Positions 17,881 to 27,749 are shown, counted from the stretch's first letter. The stretch: 64,000 nt of DNA from Spirosoma endbachense (GCF_010233585.1 NZ_CP045997.1:7052914-7116913); one strand, 5' to 3'. The notes: generated by a model not told the origin, from the letters alone. Numbers and translations: made by a program.

Positions 17881-18618
17881 CTACGTAGTTACAATAGTCC
17901 CTTTGAGCCGAAATCCACAGACCCGCAAGCCCGCCTTTACTAAAGTGGCTTTCGAGATGCGATTACTTATGGAACATCGGGCGGCAGGCACCCGGCCCAT
18001 TCGATACGCTTCTTTTTTTAATTCCTGCACCATAAAACTGCCCAGTCCCTGCCGCCGAAACGGCTCATTCACCTGCATGTAAATGTCCGCAAACGGCATG
18101 TTATAATTCAGCATCAGACCTCCGCTGGCGACTATGTCATTACTCAGTTCAAGTACATACGGGCTATCATCATCCATACCATCGTTAGTATTTCGCTTAC
18201 GGAAAATGACGTCCTCAACCATAAGATCAGTGGTGATATAATCATCGAACAGGATCGCTTCGGCATTAATAGTTTGTGCGTATTCGTAGAGCATCGACGA
18301 CAATAGCCCATCGTTACTTTGGCTTTCGATAAATGTAGCTCCAGAAACCGAACAGAATTGGGGAAAAAGCAGATTGGCAAATCCTCTAAACGGAGGAATA
18401 ACATAGAACTCAAAAATAGTATCCCGGTCCTCGCGACGATCTGTGCCCCATACAGATCCATAGCCTACTCTGATGCCATTGATCGTAAATAGGTAAGTAT
18501 CGGCCCAACCATACTGATGGCATTTGTTGCAAACAAACTGGAAGTTATTTTCCTGAAGAAATAAGACCCGAAAGGGCTGAATTTCATCGCCTGAAGCTTG
18601 GTAAATCTGTAGTTCCAT
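17881..18618 (-). CDS. GNAT-family N-acetyltransferase-like protein
   Basis: The protein has 245 residues from ATG 18618; a TTG six codons upstream is rejected. The C-terminal part has a GNAT acetyl-CoA loop, FRRQGLGSFMVQELKKEAYRM (about 190-210). The N-terminal half (ELQIYQASGDEIQPFRVLFL) looks like a second, degenerate GNAT-like domain with IRVGYGSVWG and FEFYVIPPFRG. A two-domain acetyltransferase is the likeliest reading; the substrate is unknown. A 10-bp hairpin lies immediately upstream of the start. Confidence 0.68.
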   Translation of the reverse strand: MELQIYQASGDEIQPFRVLFLQENNFQFVCNKCHQYGWADTYLFTINGIRVGYGSVWGTDRREDRDTIFEFYVIPPFRGFANLLFPQFCSVSGATFIESQSNDGLLSSMLYEYAQTINAEAILFDDYITTDLMVEDVIFRKRNTNDGMDDDSPYVLELSNDIVASGGLMLNYNMPFADIYMQVNEPFRRQGLGSFMVQELKKEAYRMGRVPAARCSISNRISKATLVKAGLRVCGFRLKGTIVTT

Positions 18619-18629
18619 AGAACGTAAAA

Positions 18630-18663
18630 TGACCAACGGTCAGCCTTTTACTGCCGTTGGTCA
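18630..18663. promoter_or_regulatory. Hairpin immediately upstream of the GNAT start
   Basis: TGACCAACGG (18630-18639) pairs exactly with CCGTTGGTCA (18654-18663) over a 14-nt loop. On the minus strand it ends 11 nt before the GNAT ATG, placing it in the leader or core promoter. It could be an operator or a leader structure limiting ribosome access. Confidence 0.45.
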
Positions 18664-18799
18664 ATCACACCCACCCAAACTCAGTAATGTCGCCAAGCAG
18701 GAAATTGATGGATAATCAATTTCCGCCCAGCGAGTTCTCATCAATCAATTATCATAGGTTGTCAGGTAATGACTAAAGCCAATATTGTAGTGAAGCTAT

Positions 18800-19612
18800 T
18801 TATCTAATTGACAAGCTCTTATAAGCTGTTGTGGCATCAATCTTATCGGCTTCATTTACCTTGTAAAAATCCGCCAGTACAAATGCAATACCGCTCATGG
18901 CCAGGGCAATAAAGGTGCTTGTCCACTCGGTTTCATGGTGCAAATTGGCAATGACTCGGGGAATATGCAGGAGAATGACCCACAACAGAAACATGACGCC
19001 CAACAAGGTCGTAGATAACGGAATCTGCTTTTTCAACAGGATACTGGCCGCCGTCGCAACAAAGGCTAGCCCGATCAAATACGTCCAGAATAAATGCCAC
19101 GGAATCCAGGCTGGAATCAGCGTAGCAACAAAATTGGCATACAGGACATGCTGAATACCAAAGATGATGAGCGATAGGGCATATAACAGACTACCATACC
19201 GCATATATGTGTTGGTAAAATGCCCCCGCCGGGTAACTGAAAAATCCGTCAATAATTCTCCTGCAATCACCAAAGCCCCTCCCGTTAGTGCAATAAGCTC
19301 AGTGAAAGTTGTCCAGACCCCACCATTATACGGATTGGCAATCAGTTTGGGCAAGTGGGTAACCAGGTCCAGCAGGAGAAACAAGGCGGCTACCAACAAG
19401 GCGGCCCAATCGGCTTTTTTCCCGAATACCACACATAATCCGGCTATGACTAAAGCCCCTCCTGTAGCATATACCAGCACTAACCGACCTGGTACTTCAG
19501 CAGGAACGGGCAGTAAGGCCGTGGGGAAATTACCCGTTATGAGGTGTTCAAGGCCCAAGGCAACTATAGCGGTGCCATACAGTAGCCGTCCCGACCTGAT
19601 TAATCTATTCAT
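18800..19612 (-). CDS. DoxX-like integral membrane protein with internal duplication
   Basis: The protein has 270 residues and about eight transmembrane helices. Two halves resemble each other: RSGRLLYGTAIVALGLEHL at residue 6 and RYGSLLYALSLIIFGIQHV near 137, each followed by a pattern of three more helices. Each half resembles a DoxX-like four-helix unit, so the gene looks like a tandem fusion of two DoxX-like domains. DoxX relatives take part in quinone-linked or thiol redox at the inner membrane; the role here is unknown. It is monocistronic on the minus strand. Confidence 0.7.
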   Translation of the reverse strand: MNRLIRSGRLLYGTAIVALGLEHLITGNFPTALLPVPAEVPGRLVLVYATGGALVIAGLCVVFGKKADWAALLVAALFLLLDLVTHLPKLIANPYNGGVWTTFTELIALTGGALVIAGELLTDFSVTRRGHFTNTYMRYGSLLYALSLIIFGIQHVLYANFVATLIPAWIPWHLFWTYLIGLAFVATAASILLKKQIPLSTTLLGVMFLLWVILLHIPRVIANLHHETEWTSTFIALAMSGIAFVLADFYKVNEADKIDATTAYKSLSIR

Positions 19613-19669
19613 CCTGTTTAGTCAATAAAAGTGTCCAATAAGCGATTATTTGCCTATTAGGTAGTGTTT

Positions 19670-20929
19670 TTAAATAAGCCGTTTAAGCATAAATCGAACG
19701 GTCAATTGCTGGCGGTTACGCTGAATAACCAACCCAATCGATTTTCCCTCACCAGCCTGAAGCATCCGGTAAATCTCACTGATACTCAACGTAGTTGCCG
19801 GAATGTTATCGATCATTCGCAATTCGTCGCCGGGCCGTAATCCGGCTTGTTCGGCCGGGGAATTACGAATGATTTTATTCACGAAATAAGTATGAAGATT
19901 ATCTCCCTTCGCCCGCAGTTCCAGACCACTCATGTCGTGCTCAAAACGCTCATTCATCAATCGTTTGACCGGTTTCAGGACAATGAACTGGCCTGGATAA
20001 TTGAACGTCACACGAAACCGGCGCAGTAGTTCACAACCTATATTGCCCTGTCGCTCAGGCATTCCAGTTAATTTTAAGTCAAAATTCGAACTGTCGGGAA
20101 ACGAAACGATCATGTCGGCCAGTTGGTAGCGGCCAAAACATACTTTTTGAAAACGCCCGATGGTACCCGATATAAGTCCGGTGAAACCCGATCCCAACGG
20201 GACCTGAACCATTTTGTCGGGTAGCGGTATCAGGGCGCTTCGGTTAAACCGATTGAGTAACAACGCCTGTCCCGCGCCCGTATCCAGCACCACCCGGAGC
20301 GGTTGAAACCGGGCTCCATCAAAAATCGACAGTGCATCCGTGTATGCTTTTCGTTCCAGAATCGTAATCGGATAGCGTTCGCCTTTTCGACGGTGATAGT
20401 GATACTGCTCAGGTTGCATCAGAATCATCTCCCGGCGCTGAAAGTCAATCGTTACCACCAGATTAGCGAAGAGTTCATAGCCAATCAGACCGTGAACGGC
20501 CATGCCAGCGTACTCCGATAGCTTCAATACATCTTCGTCCAGAATAACCAGGTTGTGGTGTCCTGACCGTAAATCACCCAGACTCAGGGTATTGTTGATA
20601 GCCACCGAGGCCGTTAGTGAGTTTCCTTCGCCAACACCGGCAATTTTAATCTGACGGGCCAATGTAGGCGGCCGTTTTGTGAATACACGACGGTCGGTAA
20701 TGATGGTATGGCTGACACCCGTGTCGACAATCAATCGTAAACTGTCGGCGTCGTTCACGCAAACGGATATAATGATTAGATTCGACTGAAATTGAAACGG
20801 AATGCGCGTCGAGGTGCGGTGGTGTGTAAAGAAGAAACCGTAGGTGTCGTCATTGCCGATTGCTGGCTCGGTCGCTGAAGCAGCCGGGCCGACAATCCAG
20901 AAAGACAATAATAAAACCAGCGCTCTCAT
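19670..20929 (-). CDS. Secreted retropepsin-like aspartic protease with C-terminal PDZ domain
   Basis: The protein has 419 residues with a signal peptide (MRALVLLLSFWIVGPAASA). Two aspartyl-protease lobes carry the active-site triads: LIVDTGVSHT (Asp69) and VVLDTGAGQA (Asp216). A PDZ domain occupies about 335-419 (IIRNSPAEQAGLRPGDELRMID). This gag-polyprotein-like aspartyl protease plus PDZ layout is common in Bacteroidota and unproven biochemically. It is divergent from the LytS-type kinase gene across 287 bp. Confidence 0.88.
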   Translation of the reverse strand: MRALVLLLSFWIVGPAASATEPAIGNDDTYGFFFTHHRTSTRIPFQFQSNLIIISVCVNDADSLRLIVDTGVSHTIITDRRVFTKRPPTLARQIKIAGVGEGNSLTASVAINNTLSLGDLRSGHHNLVILDEDVLKLSEYAGMAVHGLIGYELFANLVVTIDFQRREMILMQPEQYHYHRRKGERYPITILERKAYTDALSIFDGARFQPLRVVLDTGAGQALLLNRFNRSALIPLPDKMVQVPLGSGFTGLISGTIGRFQKVCFGRYQLADMIVSFPDSSNFDLKLTGMPERQGNIGCELLRRFRVTFNYPGQFIVLKPVKRLMNERFEHDMSGLELRAKGDNLHTYFVNKIIRNSPAEQAGLRPGDELRMIDNIPATTLSISEIYRMLQAGEGKSIGLVIQRNRQQLTVRFMLKRLI

Positions 20930-21079
20930 CCTTACAGTTTCATAACAACAGGCAGTATCGCTTCACCATTTTCATTGTCAACCCGCGAATTGACTGTTAA
21001 ATTTTCAGTGGTTACGTGAGATTATCAACTGTCTGAGACGAAGAACGACGTTCGGCTGACAGACGGACGTTTAGCGGAT

Positions 21080-21094
21080 ACAAACGTCGTTTGT
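21080..21094. promoter_or_regulatory. Inverted repeat ACAAACG-T-CGTTTGT
   Basis: This perfect 7-1-7 inverted repeat lies in the divergent region between the retropepsin and kinase genes, 122 nt from the kinase start. A related GACGTTT lies just upstream. It is a candidate operator for either gene. LytTR regulators usually bind direct repeats, so the neighbouring regulator is not an obvious binder. Confidence 0.4.
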
Positions 21095-21216
21095 CGCCTA
21101 TTGGTCCGTTTTTATCGCGACTGACCATGCATTGATCATCACGGCAGACGCAGCTGACTGAACACATCAACGGACTGTCGGATTTTTCGATAAATTTGCC
21201 TATTAACGCCAGGAAG

Positions 21217-22311
21217 ATGCCTCATTCTCAGCCGATCTATCGGGAAGTTGCGATTCATGTTGTAGCCTGGCTGTGCTATATTAACCTTCAGGTATTGGCG
21301 GTCGATCAGTTCGGGCAGCAATACACCGAGCATCTGCTGATTGCGTTATCGGAGTTGCCAGCTCAGCTTCTGTTCACGTATACTACCCTTTACTGGCTTA
21401 TTCCAACCTATCTGTTAAGGCTTCGATACCTTTACTTTAGCCTCTTAACCCTGCTAGTGCTGGCTATTTGCGGGGTGCTTTACTGGCTGGGTTATTATTA
21501 CCTGTTTCTAGCCCCGTTTGATCCGGGAAAACTCGAACAGGAAACACCCTTCGATCCTAGCCGCCTGATTCTTTCCAGCTTTTATATGCTATGTACCAGC
21601 GGCCTGTTGATTGCTTTCCATATGATTCGGTATGGTTTTCGGCAGCAGCGGCTAAATCAGCAGTTGATAATTGCCAATCAGACCGTTGAGCTAAAATCGC
21701 TGAAGGACCAGATCAATCCGCACTTTTTGTTCAATACTCTCAACAATCTGTATGGCCTAACCAGCAGCAATCCCGAAAAAGCGGGCGAGGTGGTTCTGCG
21801 GTTGTCGCAGTTGATGCAGTATATGCTCTACGAGGGTAGCCAGACGCGGGTGCCCCTGCGGGAAGAAATCGGCTATTTACAGAATTACCTGGCCTTGGAA
21901 CGGATACGCTACGGTCAGGAATTACACCTGGCTTTTCATGTCAGTGGGGATACAGCGGGCGTACAGGTTGCACCTTTGCTGTTGCTGCCGTTTGTCGAAA
22001 ATGCGTTCAAACACGGCCTGAGTCGTCAGCTCAGCGAGGCCTGGCTTCAAATTCAGCTGACTGTGAATCAGAACGAATTGATCTTTAAAGTCGAAAATAG
22101 CAAACCGGTGTCGACCGGCCAGGCAACCTCCTCCGGCATCGGTCTGCCAAATGTCGCCAAACGATTGCAACTGATTTACCCCGATCGTCACCGGCTTCGG
22201 CAGCTGGACGGCGTAGATTCATTTTTAACCACACTAACGATCGAGTTAACCCCCATTGATTTCACTCCAACCAAAGGCCATGAAAATCAAGTGTTTACTA
22301 GTCGACGATGA
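21217..22311 (+). CDS. LytS/YehU-type sensor histidine kinase
   Basis: The protein has 364 residues from ATG 21217; an in-frame TTG seven codons upstream is rejected. Four transmembrane helices occupy about 12-135. They are followed by a short coil and the His_kinase domain with phosphoacceptor His169 in LKDQINPHFLFNTLNNLY. An HATPase_c domain follows (LLLLPFVENAFKHGL, SGIGLPNVAKRLQLIYP). Architecture and length match the compact LytS/YehU group of Bacteroidota, with no extracellular sensor domain. Its stop lies 32 bp inside the response regulator gene, a coupled two-component pair. Confidence 0.93.
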   Translation: MPHSQPIYREVAIHVVAWLCYINLQVLAVDQFGQQYTEHLLIALSELPAQLLFTYTTLYWLIPTYLLRLRYLYFSLLTLLVLAICGVLYWLGYYYLFLAPFDPGKLEQETPFDPSRLILSSFYMLCTSGLLIAFHMIRYGFRQQRLNQQLIIANQTVELKSLKDQINPHFLFNTLNNLYGLTSSNPEKAGEVVLRLSQLMQYMLYEGSQTRVPLREEIGYLQNYLALERIRYGQELHLAFHVSGDTAGVQVAPLLLLPFVENAFKHGLSRQLSEAWLQIQLTVNQNELIFKVENSKPVSTGQATSSGIGLPNVAKRLQLIYPDRHRLRQLDGVDSFLTTLTIELTPIDFTPTKGHENQVFTSRR

Positions 22312-23005
22312 ACCCATTGCGCTGGATATACTGGCTGCCTACATTCAGAAAGTAGACGTTCTGGAGCTGGCAGGTCGATGCAGTTCAGCCGTGGAGGCTT
22401 TTACGATTTTGCAGAGTAAGCCGGTCGATCTGTTATTTCTGGATATTCAGATGCCTCAGCTTTCCGGCTTTGAGTTACTCCGGACGCTCTCCAATCCACC
22501 TAAAACAATCATTACCTCGGCTTATCGCGAATATGCCCTGGAAGGTTATGAACTGGATGTACTGGATTATTTAATCAAACCGGTGCCGTTTGATCGGTTC
22601 ATTAAAGCGGTGGGTAAGATGCTCACTCACCGGCCTAGCGCACCCACGTCCAATCAAGTAGCCGATGAAGAGCCATTTATCTTTGTTCGGGAAGACCGTA
22701 AATTAGTGCGTATCGACCTGCGTGACATCCTATCACTTGAAAGTTTACGAGACTACGTCAAAATAAGAACGGCGACCCAGCAGGTCGTTACCCGCCAGTC
22801 GATCGGTTACTATGAGGAGCTATTACCAGCCGAACAGTTTATCCGTATTCATCGATCGTTCATTGTAGCTGTGGCTAAAATCAAGGTGATAACCGAAAGT
22901 CACCTTGATATTCCTGACCAGACGTTACCCATCGGTCGAAATTATAAGCAGCAGGTATTCGAACAGTTGCAGGTTCGGCATCTCCTTCGTAAGCTTCCTA
23001 CCTAA
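22280..23005 (+). CDS. LytTR-family response regulator
   Basis: The protein has 241 residues from ATG 22280; the upstream in-frame TTG at 22256 is rejected. The receiver domain (1-120) has acidic pocket DDE (9-11), phosphoacceptor Asp55 in LLFLDIQMPQLSG, and a conserved Lys in LIKPVPFDRF. A LytTR DNA-binding domain follows (about 135-238), with FIFVREDRKLVRIDLRDILS and FIRIHRSFIVAVAKI. It overlaps the kinase gene by 32 bp, so the two are co-translated. The target genes are not identifiable. Confidence 0.94.
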   Translation: MKIKCLLVDDEPIALDILAAYIQKVDVLELAGRCSSAVEAFTILQSKPVDLLFLDIQMPQLSGFELLRTLSNPPKTIITSAYREYALEGYELDVLDYLIKPVPFDRFIKAVGKMLTHRPSAPTSNQVADEEPFIFVREDRKLVRIDLRDILSLESLRDYVKIRTATQQVVTRQSIGYYEELLPAEQFIRIHRSFIVAVAKIKVITESHLDIPDQTLPIGRNYKQQVFEQLQVRHLLRKLPT

Positions 23006-23162
23006 CTATATTGAACCCAATAAGATCCTTTTTATCAGGCTCGTACGATGCTCAACCAATACCATGTAACTCCGATTACTTCTCAAAATTTACGATAGTC
23101 GATAGCCCGAATTAGCTTTCATCCCGTATTAAGGAGAAGATGATTATTTTTCTTCGTACAGA

Positions 23163-24395
23163 ATGAATAAAATGCCCTCGATAGCACAATTGGCCATAGA
23201 CGGTGGCGAAAAGGCCGTTAAAACCAACTTTCCCTGGCCGATCTACGACGGGCAGGATGTGCAGGCGGTAGCCGATGTCGTGCGTAGCGGCCAATGGGGT
23301 AATCCTGATTGCGCCGGGGCTGTAGCAGAATTTGAGCAGCAGTTTGCCGAGTATTGTGGCAGTAAATACGCCATAAGTTGCGTAAACGGTTCGGTTTCTC
23401 TTCGCTTGGCGTTAATTGCCTGTGGTGTCCGTCCCGGCGATGAAGTCATTGTGCCACCCTATACATTTATCGCTACCGCTTCGGTAGTACTGGAGGTCAA
23501 CTGCGTACCCGTCTTTGTCGACATCGACCCCAACACCTATAACCTCGATCCGAAAGCGCTAGAAGCCGCCATTACAGAGCGGACAAAGGTCATCATTCCG
23601 GTCCATTTTGCCGGACTGCCCTGCGATATGGACGCGATTCTGGACATAGCCAATCGACATAAGTTACGGGTAGTTGAAGATGCGGCTCATGCACACGGGG
23701 CCGAATACAAAGGTAAAAAACTGGGCGCGATTGGCGATGCGGGCAGTTTCAGCTTTCAGTCGTCTAAAAATCTGACGTCTGGCGAAGGCGGCATGGTCAT
23801 CACCAACGACGATGCGCTTTATGAAACCATGAACTCCCTGCGGAATGTTGGACGGCTCCCGAGCGGCCAATGGTACGACCATTTCAATCCGGGCTGCAAC
23901 TACCGCATTACCCAACTACAAGCCGTTTTACTCAGCGAACAACTCAAGCGACTTGACGAACAAACCCATATCCGAAACGAAAATGGGCTTTATTTAGACA
24001 ATCTGCTGGCTGATATAGAGGGCATTACACCCCTAAGCCGGGAGCTGGTTGATATTCGCCACTCCTATCACCTCTATATTTTCAAATACAACAAAGCGAA
24101 GTTCAATCAGATGCCCAAGCAGGCGTTTGTGGCAATGCTGGCGGCTGAAGGTCTCCCCTGTTCACCGGGTTATCCGCACCCGCTTTATAAACAACCCGTT
24201 TTTCAGCAAAAAAACTGGATGTGCTACGCCATTCCCGACTCGGTCGATTATTCGCAGGTCTACTGCCCGGTTGCCGAACATGCCTGCGCCGACGAAGCCA
24301 TCTGGATTTTTCAGCAGGCTATGCTGGGTACGAAGAGCGACATGGACTCCTTTGCCGAAGCCATCCGTAAAGTTCAGCATGCCATTAACAAATAG
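23163..24395 (+). CDS. DegT/DnrJ/EryC1/StrS family PLP-dependent sugar aminotransferase
   Basis: The protein has 410 residues. Landmarks are GQWGNPD at the N-terminus, PGDEVIVPPYTFIATAS (91-107), VVEDAAHAHGAEYKGKKLG (170-188) and the Schiff-base lysine Lys202 in FSFQSSKNLTSGEGG. Family members transaminate keto-sugar nucleotides, or free keto-polyols as in aminocyclitol pathways. ATG 23163 is used; a second ATG three codons in is possible. It starts a plus-strand run with the 24426 glycosidase-like gene (30-bp gap), suggesting a role with free or glycan-derived sugars rather than cell-envelope nucleotide sugars. Confidence 0.9.
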   Translation: MNKMPSIAQLAIDGGEKAVKTNFPWPIYDGQDVQAVADVVRSGQWGNPDCAGAVAEFEQQFAEYCGSKYAISCVNGSVSLRLALIACGVRPGDEVIVPPYTFIATASVVLEVNCVPVFVDIDPNTYNLDPKALEAAITERTKVIIPVHFAGLPCDMDAILDIANRHKLRVVEDAAHAHGAEYKGKKLGAIGDAGSFSFQSSKNLTSGEGGMVITNDDALYETMNSLRNVGRLPSGQWYDHFNPGCNYRITQLQAVLLSEQLKRLDEQTHIRNENGLYLDNLLADIEGITPLSRELVDIRHSYHLYIFKYNKAKFNQMPKQAFVAMLAAEGLPCSPGYPHPLYKQPVFQQKNWMCYAIPDSVDYSQVYCPVAEHACADEAIWIFQQAMLGTKSDMDSFAEAIRKVQHAINK

Positions 24396-24425
24396 GCTGC
24401 ACGACTATTCCTTTCCCTTTACCAC

Positions 24426-26780
24426 ATGAATGCGTATCGTATCCTAAACCGGCTTTGTTCGTTTCTTATCCTGATTTCGGCAGGATTTGTGCCGCTGGCA
24501 GCACAGTCGATTAATTTTCAACGGGCTGTCATGCTTGTGTCGCCCTCGATTCCGATGCCCATGCGGGAAACGGCTCCGCACTTGTTGAGCGAAGAGGTTG
24601 CCAAGCGAACAGGGATCACCTTGAAAAATGCGCCAGGCTGGCCCGCTGGAAAGTCCGTTACTATTGCTTTCGCACTGTCGAGCGACAAGGAATTACAGGG
24701 CGTTGTTGTTCCGGCGAGTACCGAAAAAGAGCGCCCTGAATTGAAGCCTGAAGGTTTCCGGGTTGTGAGTGACATCAACACAAAAGGAACCACCCTCTGG
24801 ATTATCGGAGCCGACGCCCGAGGCATTTTGTTTGGAACAGGTTGGGTGCTCCGTCATCTGACTATGGACCAGAAACGGCTGGAATTAGCAGTGCCCGCCA
24901 ATATCGCTACGGCCCCGGCTTATCCCATTCGAGGGCATCAGTTGGGCTATCGCACAACCGCCAATTCGTACGATGCCTGGTCTGTGGCTCAGTTTGACCA
25001 GTATTTTCGGGAATTAGCCATTTTTGGTACCAATGCTATTGAAGGAATTCCTTTTCATGAAGAGGAAAAAGCCAGTCCTCATTTCAAGATACCCGCGCCG
25101 GAAATGCGGATCAAAATGAGTGAATTATGCCAGAAATATGATCTTGATTACTGGGTCTGGACACCCGCTACATTTGCCCTTACCGACGCAGCAAAGCGAC
25201 AGGCGGAGCTTGACCTGCACGAAGCTTTTTATCGGGCATGTCCCCGGCTCGACCATATCTTCGTGCCAGGCGGTGATCCGGGCGATAACCATCCTAAAGA
25301 GGTTATGCCTTTTCTGAAAGACCTGCACACGTTGCTGATAAAATACCATCCCAACGCTAAAATCTGGCTTTCTCTGCAAGGCTTCAGCGTAGAGCAGATC
25401 GACTATTTTTACCGATACCTGGCTCAGTATAAGCCCGATTGGCTGGCAGGTGTCGTGCACGGACCAGGCAGTCCGTCATTGGCCGAAACCCGCTTTCGCC
25501 TTCCGAAACAATATCAGCTCCGGCAATATCCCGACATCACCCATAATGTTCGCTGCGAATTTCCGACCGAGCGTTGGGACCAGGCTTATGCGCTGACACT
25601 GGGCCGCGAAGCGCCGAACCCCCGGCCTTATTCCTACGCGAGAGTACAGGCCGCTGCCGCCCCATTTACCGATGGCTTTGTATCGTATTCAGATGGCTGT
25701 CATGATGATGTCAATAAAGTGATCTGGAGCATGCGCGGCTGGGACCCGGACATGGATGTTCACGAGATTTTAGCCGACTATGGTCGTTTTTTCTTCGGCC
25801 CGAATCTAGCCGAAGCTACCGCCGATGGTATTGCGGCTCTGGAACAAAACTGGAATGGCCCATTGGCTGAAAATGGTGGCGTAGAGGCCACATTTGCCTA
25901 CTGGAAAAAGCTGGAGATCGACAATCCCGGTCTGCATAGCAATTGGCGTTGGCAGATTTTTCTGCTCCGTGCCTATTATGATACCTATACCCGACGACGA
26001 TTACTCTATGAGCAGGCTCTCGAAAAGAAAACTAATACGATATTAGCCAGTGCCGCGACAATCGGTCCTGAAACGGCCATGGCGCAGGCAATTGACATGA
26101 TCGATCAAGCCGACAAAAAACCTGTTTCGCCCGAACTCAGGAGCAAAATAGAAGCTTTATGCGCCGATTTATTTGCCTCCATTGGCTTGCAGACCAGCGT
26201 GCCGAAATACAAGGCCAAGGGCTACGAACGCGGGTGTTTACTGGACTTTGTCGATTACCCGCTCAATAATCGCTGGTGGCTGACCGATGAGCTGGCAAAA
26301 ATCAAATCGCTGAAAACAAAGGATGAGCAGTTGGCCCGTCTGAACGAGATCAGCACCTGGGAAAACCCCGGTAAGGGAAGTTTCTACGATGATGTCTCAA
26401 GCGTTAGCAAAGGCCCACGTGTGAAAACCTTCTCCGATGATGCCACTGATATTGCCTGGTGGAAAGACGGTTTTAGCCGCTCCCGGTTATCGTCGCAAAC
26501 GTTTCAACGCAGTCCGGCACTCGACTATGAAAACCTTGATCCGGGTGCCCGGTATGTCATTCGGATTGTTGGTTTTGGTGAAGCACTTTTGCGGGTAGAT
26601 GGCCGACGGCTGGAGCCTATCGTATACAATCGGGAAGCCGATACGATGAAAGAATGGATCGTTCCTTTATCGGCCACGCAGGATGGTCGCATTAGCGTTA
26701 CGTTCGATCAACCGGAAGAATCACATCTGAACTGGCGCCAAAATTCACGTATATCTGACATTTGGTTACTAAAACAATAA
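24426..26780 (+). CDS. Secreted alpha-glucuronidase/GH20-like glycoside hydrolase family protein (paralogue 1)
   Basis: The protein has 784 residues with a signal peptide (CSFLILISAGFVPLAAQ). The N-terminal domain (about 30-150) resembles the GH20b/GH67N beta-alpha domain (LWIIGADARGILFGTGWVLR). The central part (165-480) is probably a TIM barrel, starting YPIRGHQLGYRTTANSYD, with conserved FVPGGDPGD (279-287) and YSDGCHDDVNKVIW (421-434). A helical region and a C-terminal beta-domain follow. It shares these motifs with the 35241 gene. No characterised family could be assigned, and the acidic catalytic residues are not certain. It probably acts in the periplasm on an oligosaccharide. Confidence 0.72.
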   Translation: MNAYRILNRLCSFLILISAGFVPLAAQSINFQRAVMLVSPSIPMPMRETAPHLLSEEVAKRTGITLKNAPGWPAGKSVTIAFALSSDKELQGVVVPASTEKERPELKPEGFRVVSDINTKGTTLWIIGADARGILFGTGWVLRHLTMDQKRLELAVPANIATAPAYPIRGHQLGYRTTANSYDAWSVAQFDQYFRELAIFGTNAIEGIPFHEEEKASPHFKIPAPEMRIKMSELCQKYDLDYWVWTPATFALTDAAKRQAELDLHEAFYRACPRLDHIFVPGGDPGDNHPKEVMPFLKDLHTLLIKYHPNAKIWLSLQGFSVEQIDYFYRYLAQYKPDWLAGVVHGPGSPSLAETRFRLPKQYQLRQYPDITHNVRCEFPTERWDQAYALTLGREAPNPRPYSYARVQAAAAPFTDGFVSYSDGCHDDVNKVIWSMRGWDPDMDVHEILADYGRFFFGPNLAEATADGIAALEQNWNGPLAENGGVEATFAYWKKLEIDNPGLHSNWRWQIFLLRAYYDTYTRRRLLYEQALEKKTNTILASAATIGPETAMAQAIDMIDQADKKPVSPELRSKIEALCADLFASIGLQTSVPKYKAKGYERGCLLDFVDYPLNNRWWLTDELAKIKSLKTKDEQLARLNEISTWENPGKGSFYDDVSSVSKGPRVKTFSDDATDIAWWKDGFSRSRLSSQTFQRSPALDYENLDPGARYVIRIVGFGEALLRVDGRRLEPIVYNREADTMKEWIVPLSATQDGRISVTFDQPEESHLNWRQNSRISDIWLLKQ

Positions 26781-26801
26781 ACAAAGGGTGTATTATTGCA
26801 T

Positions 26802-27749
26802 ATGAAACGCGATGATACTCTGTGGAAAGCCATACTGGAAGATGTTTTCGATGACTTTCTGCGGTTTTTCTTTCCGAATGCCAATGAGTTATTCTTATTG
26901 GAAAATGACGATGAAACCCGCCGGATTGACTACCTCGACAAAGAATTAGAACAATTGTTTCCGCCTGAACAGGACACCTACGCACCCCGTTATGTGGATA
27001 AGCTGGTAAAAGTATTTATCCGCGAAAAAGGGCTGCCTCATGAACAATGGATACTTATTCACATTGAAATTCAGGGGTATAAAGATCCTCGCTTTGCCGA
27101 ACGGATGTTCCAGTATTATTACCGTATTTTTGACAAATACCGCCAGCCCATCACAGCCTTTGCCATTTTCACGGATGGTCGCAAAGGCTACCATCCCAGC
27201 AAATATGAGCAATCCTATCTGGGTACTCAACTGAGTTATCAATACAATACCTATAAAATTCACGAACAGAGTGAAGCCGATTTATTGGCCAGTACCAATC
27301 CCTTTGCGCTGGTCATCCTGACGGTTAAAGCCGCCCTAAAAGCCAAAAACTTAACCGACGAGGAATTGCTAGAGCTTAAGCTGCGAATAGCTAAAGTATT
27401 GTTAAGCAGCCAGATATCGAAAGGCAAAATAAGAAGTCTGATGAACTTTCTTCGTTATTATGTCCGCTTGGAAAACCCGGAAACGAACCGTAAGTTTGAA
27501 AGAGAAATTGAAGCAATCACACAAAAAAATACGACAATGGGTATTGAGCAATTTCTGTTGGAGAGGGCTAAAAAAGAAGGGATTGAACAAGGGGCAGATC
27601 AGGAGAAACGAGTACTTGTGGCTCGACTTCTGGCGAAAACCAGCTTTACCAGCGAACAGATTGCTGATATTCTGGAAGTGAACGTTGCGTTTGTTGATCA
27701 GGTTAGAAAAGACACACTACCTGAATCTGGAAGCAATGATGTGGCCTAG
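26802..27749 (+). CDS. Rpn-family recombination-promoting nuclease / putative transposase
   Basis: The protein has 315 residues from ATG 26802. The opening KRDDTLWKAILEDVFDDFLRFFFP and the core LIHIEIQGYKDPRFAERMFQYYYRI are typical of the PD-(D/E)XK Rpn/DUF4351-like family; E-x-Q in HIEIQ is part of the nuclease core. A charged C-terminus with a helix-turn-helix-like EQIADILEVNVAFV follows. Rpn proteins are nucleases that promote RecA-independent recombination, and many copies move between loci. It follows the glycosidase gene by 21 bp and looks inserted into the sugar region, although no terminal repeats were seen. Confidence 0.82.
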   Translation: MKRDDTLWKAILEDVFDDFLRFFFPNANELFLLENDDETRRIDYLDKELEQLFPPEQDTYAPRYVDKLVKVFIREKGLPHEQWILIHIEIQGYKDPRFAERMFQYYYRIFDKYRQPITAFAIFTDGRKGYHPSKYEQSYLGTQLSYQYNTYKIHEQSEADLLASTNPFALVILTVKAALKAKNLTDEELLELKLRIAKVLLSSQISKGKIRSLMNFLRYYVRLENPETNRKFEREIEAITQKNTTMGIEQFLLERAKKEGIEQGADQEKRVLVARLLAKTSFTSEQIADILEVNVAFVDQVRKDTLPESGSNDVA

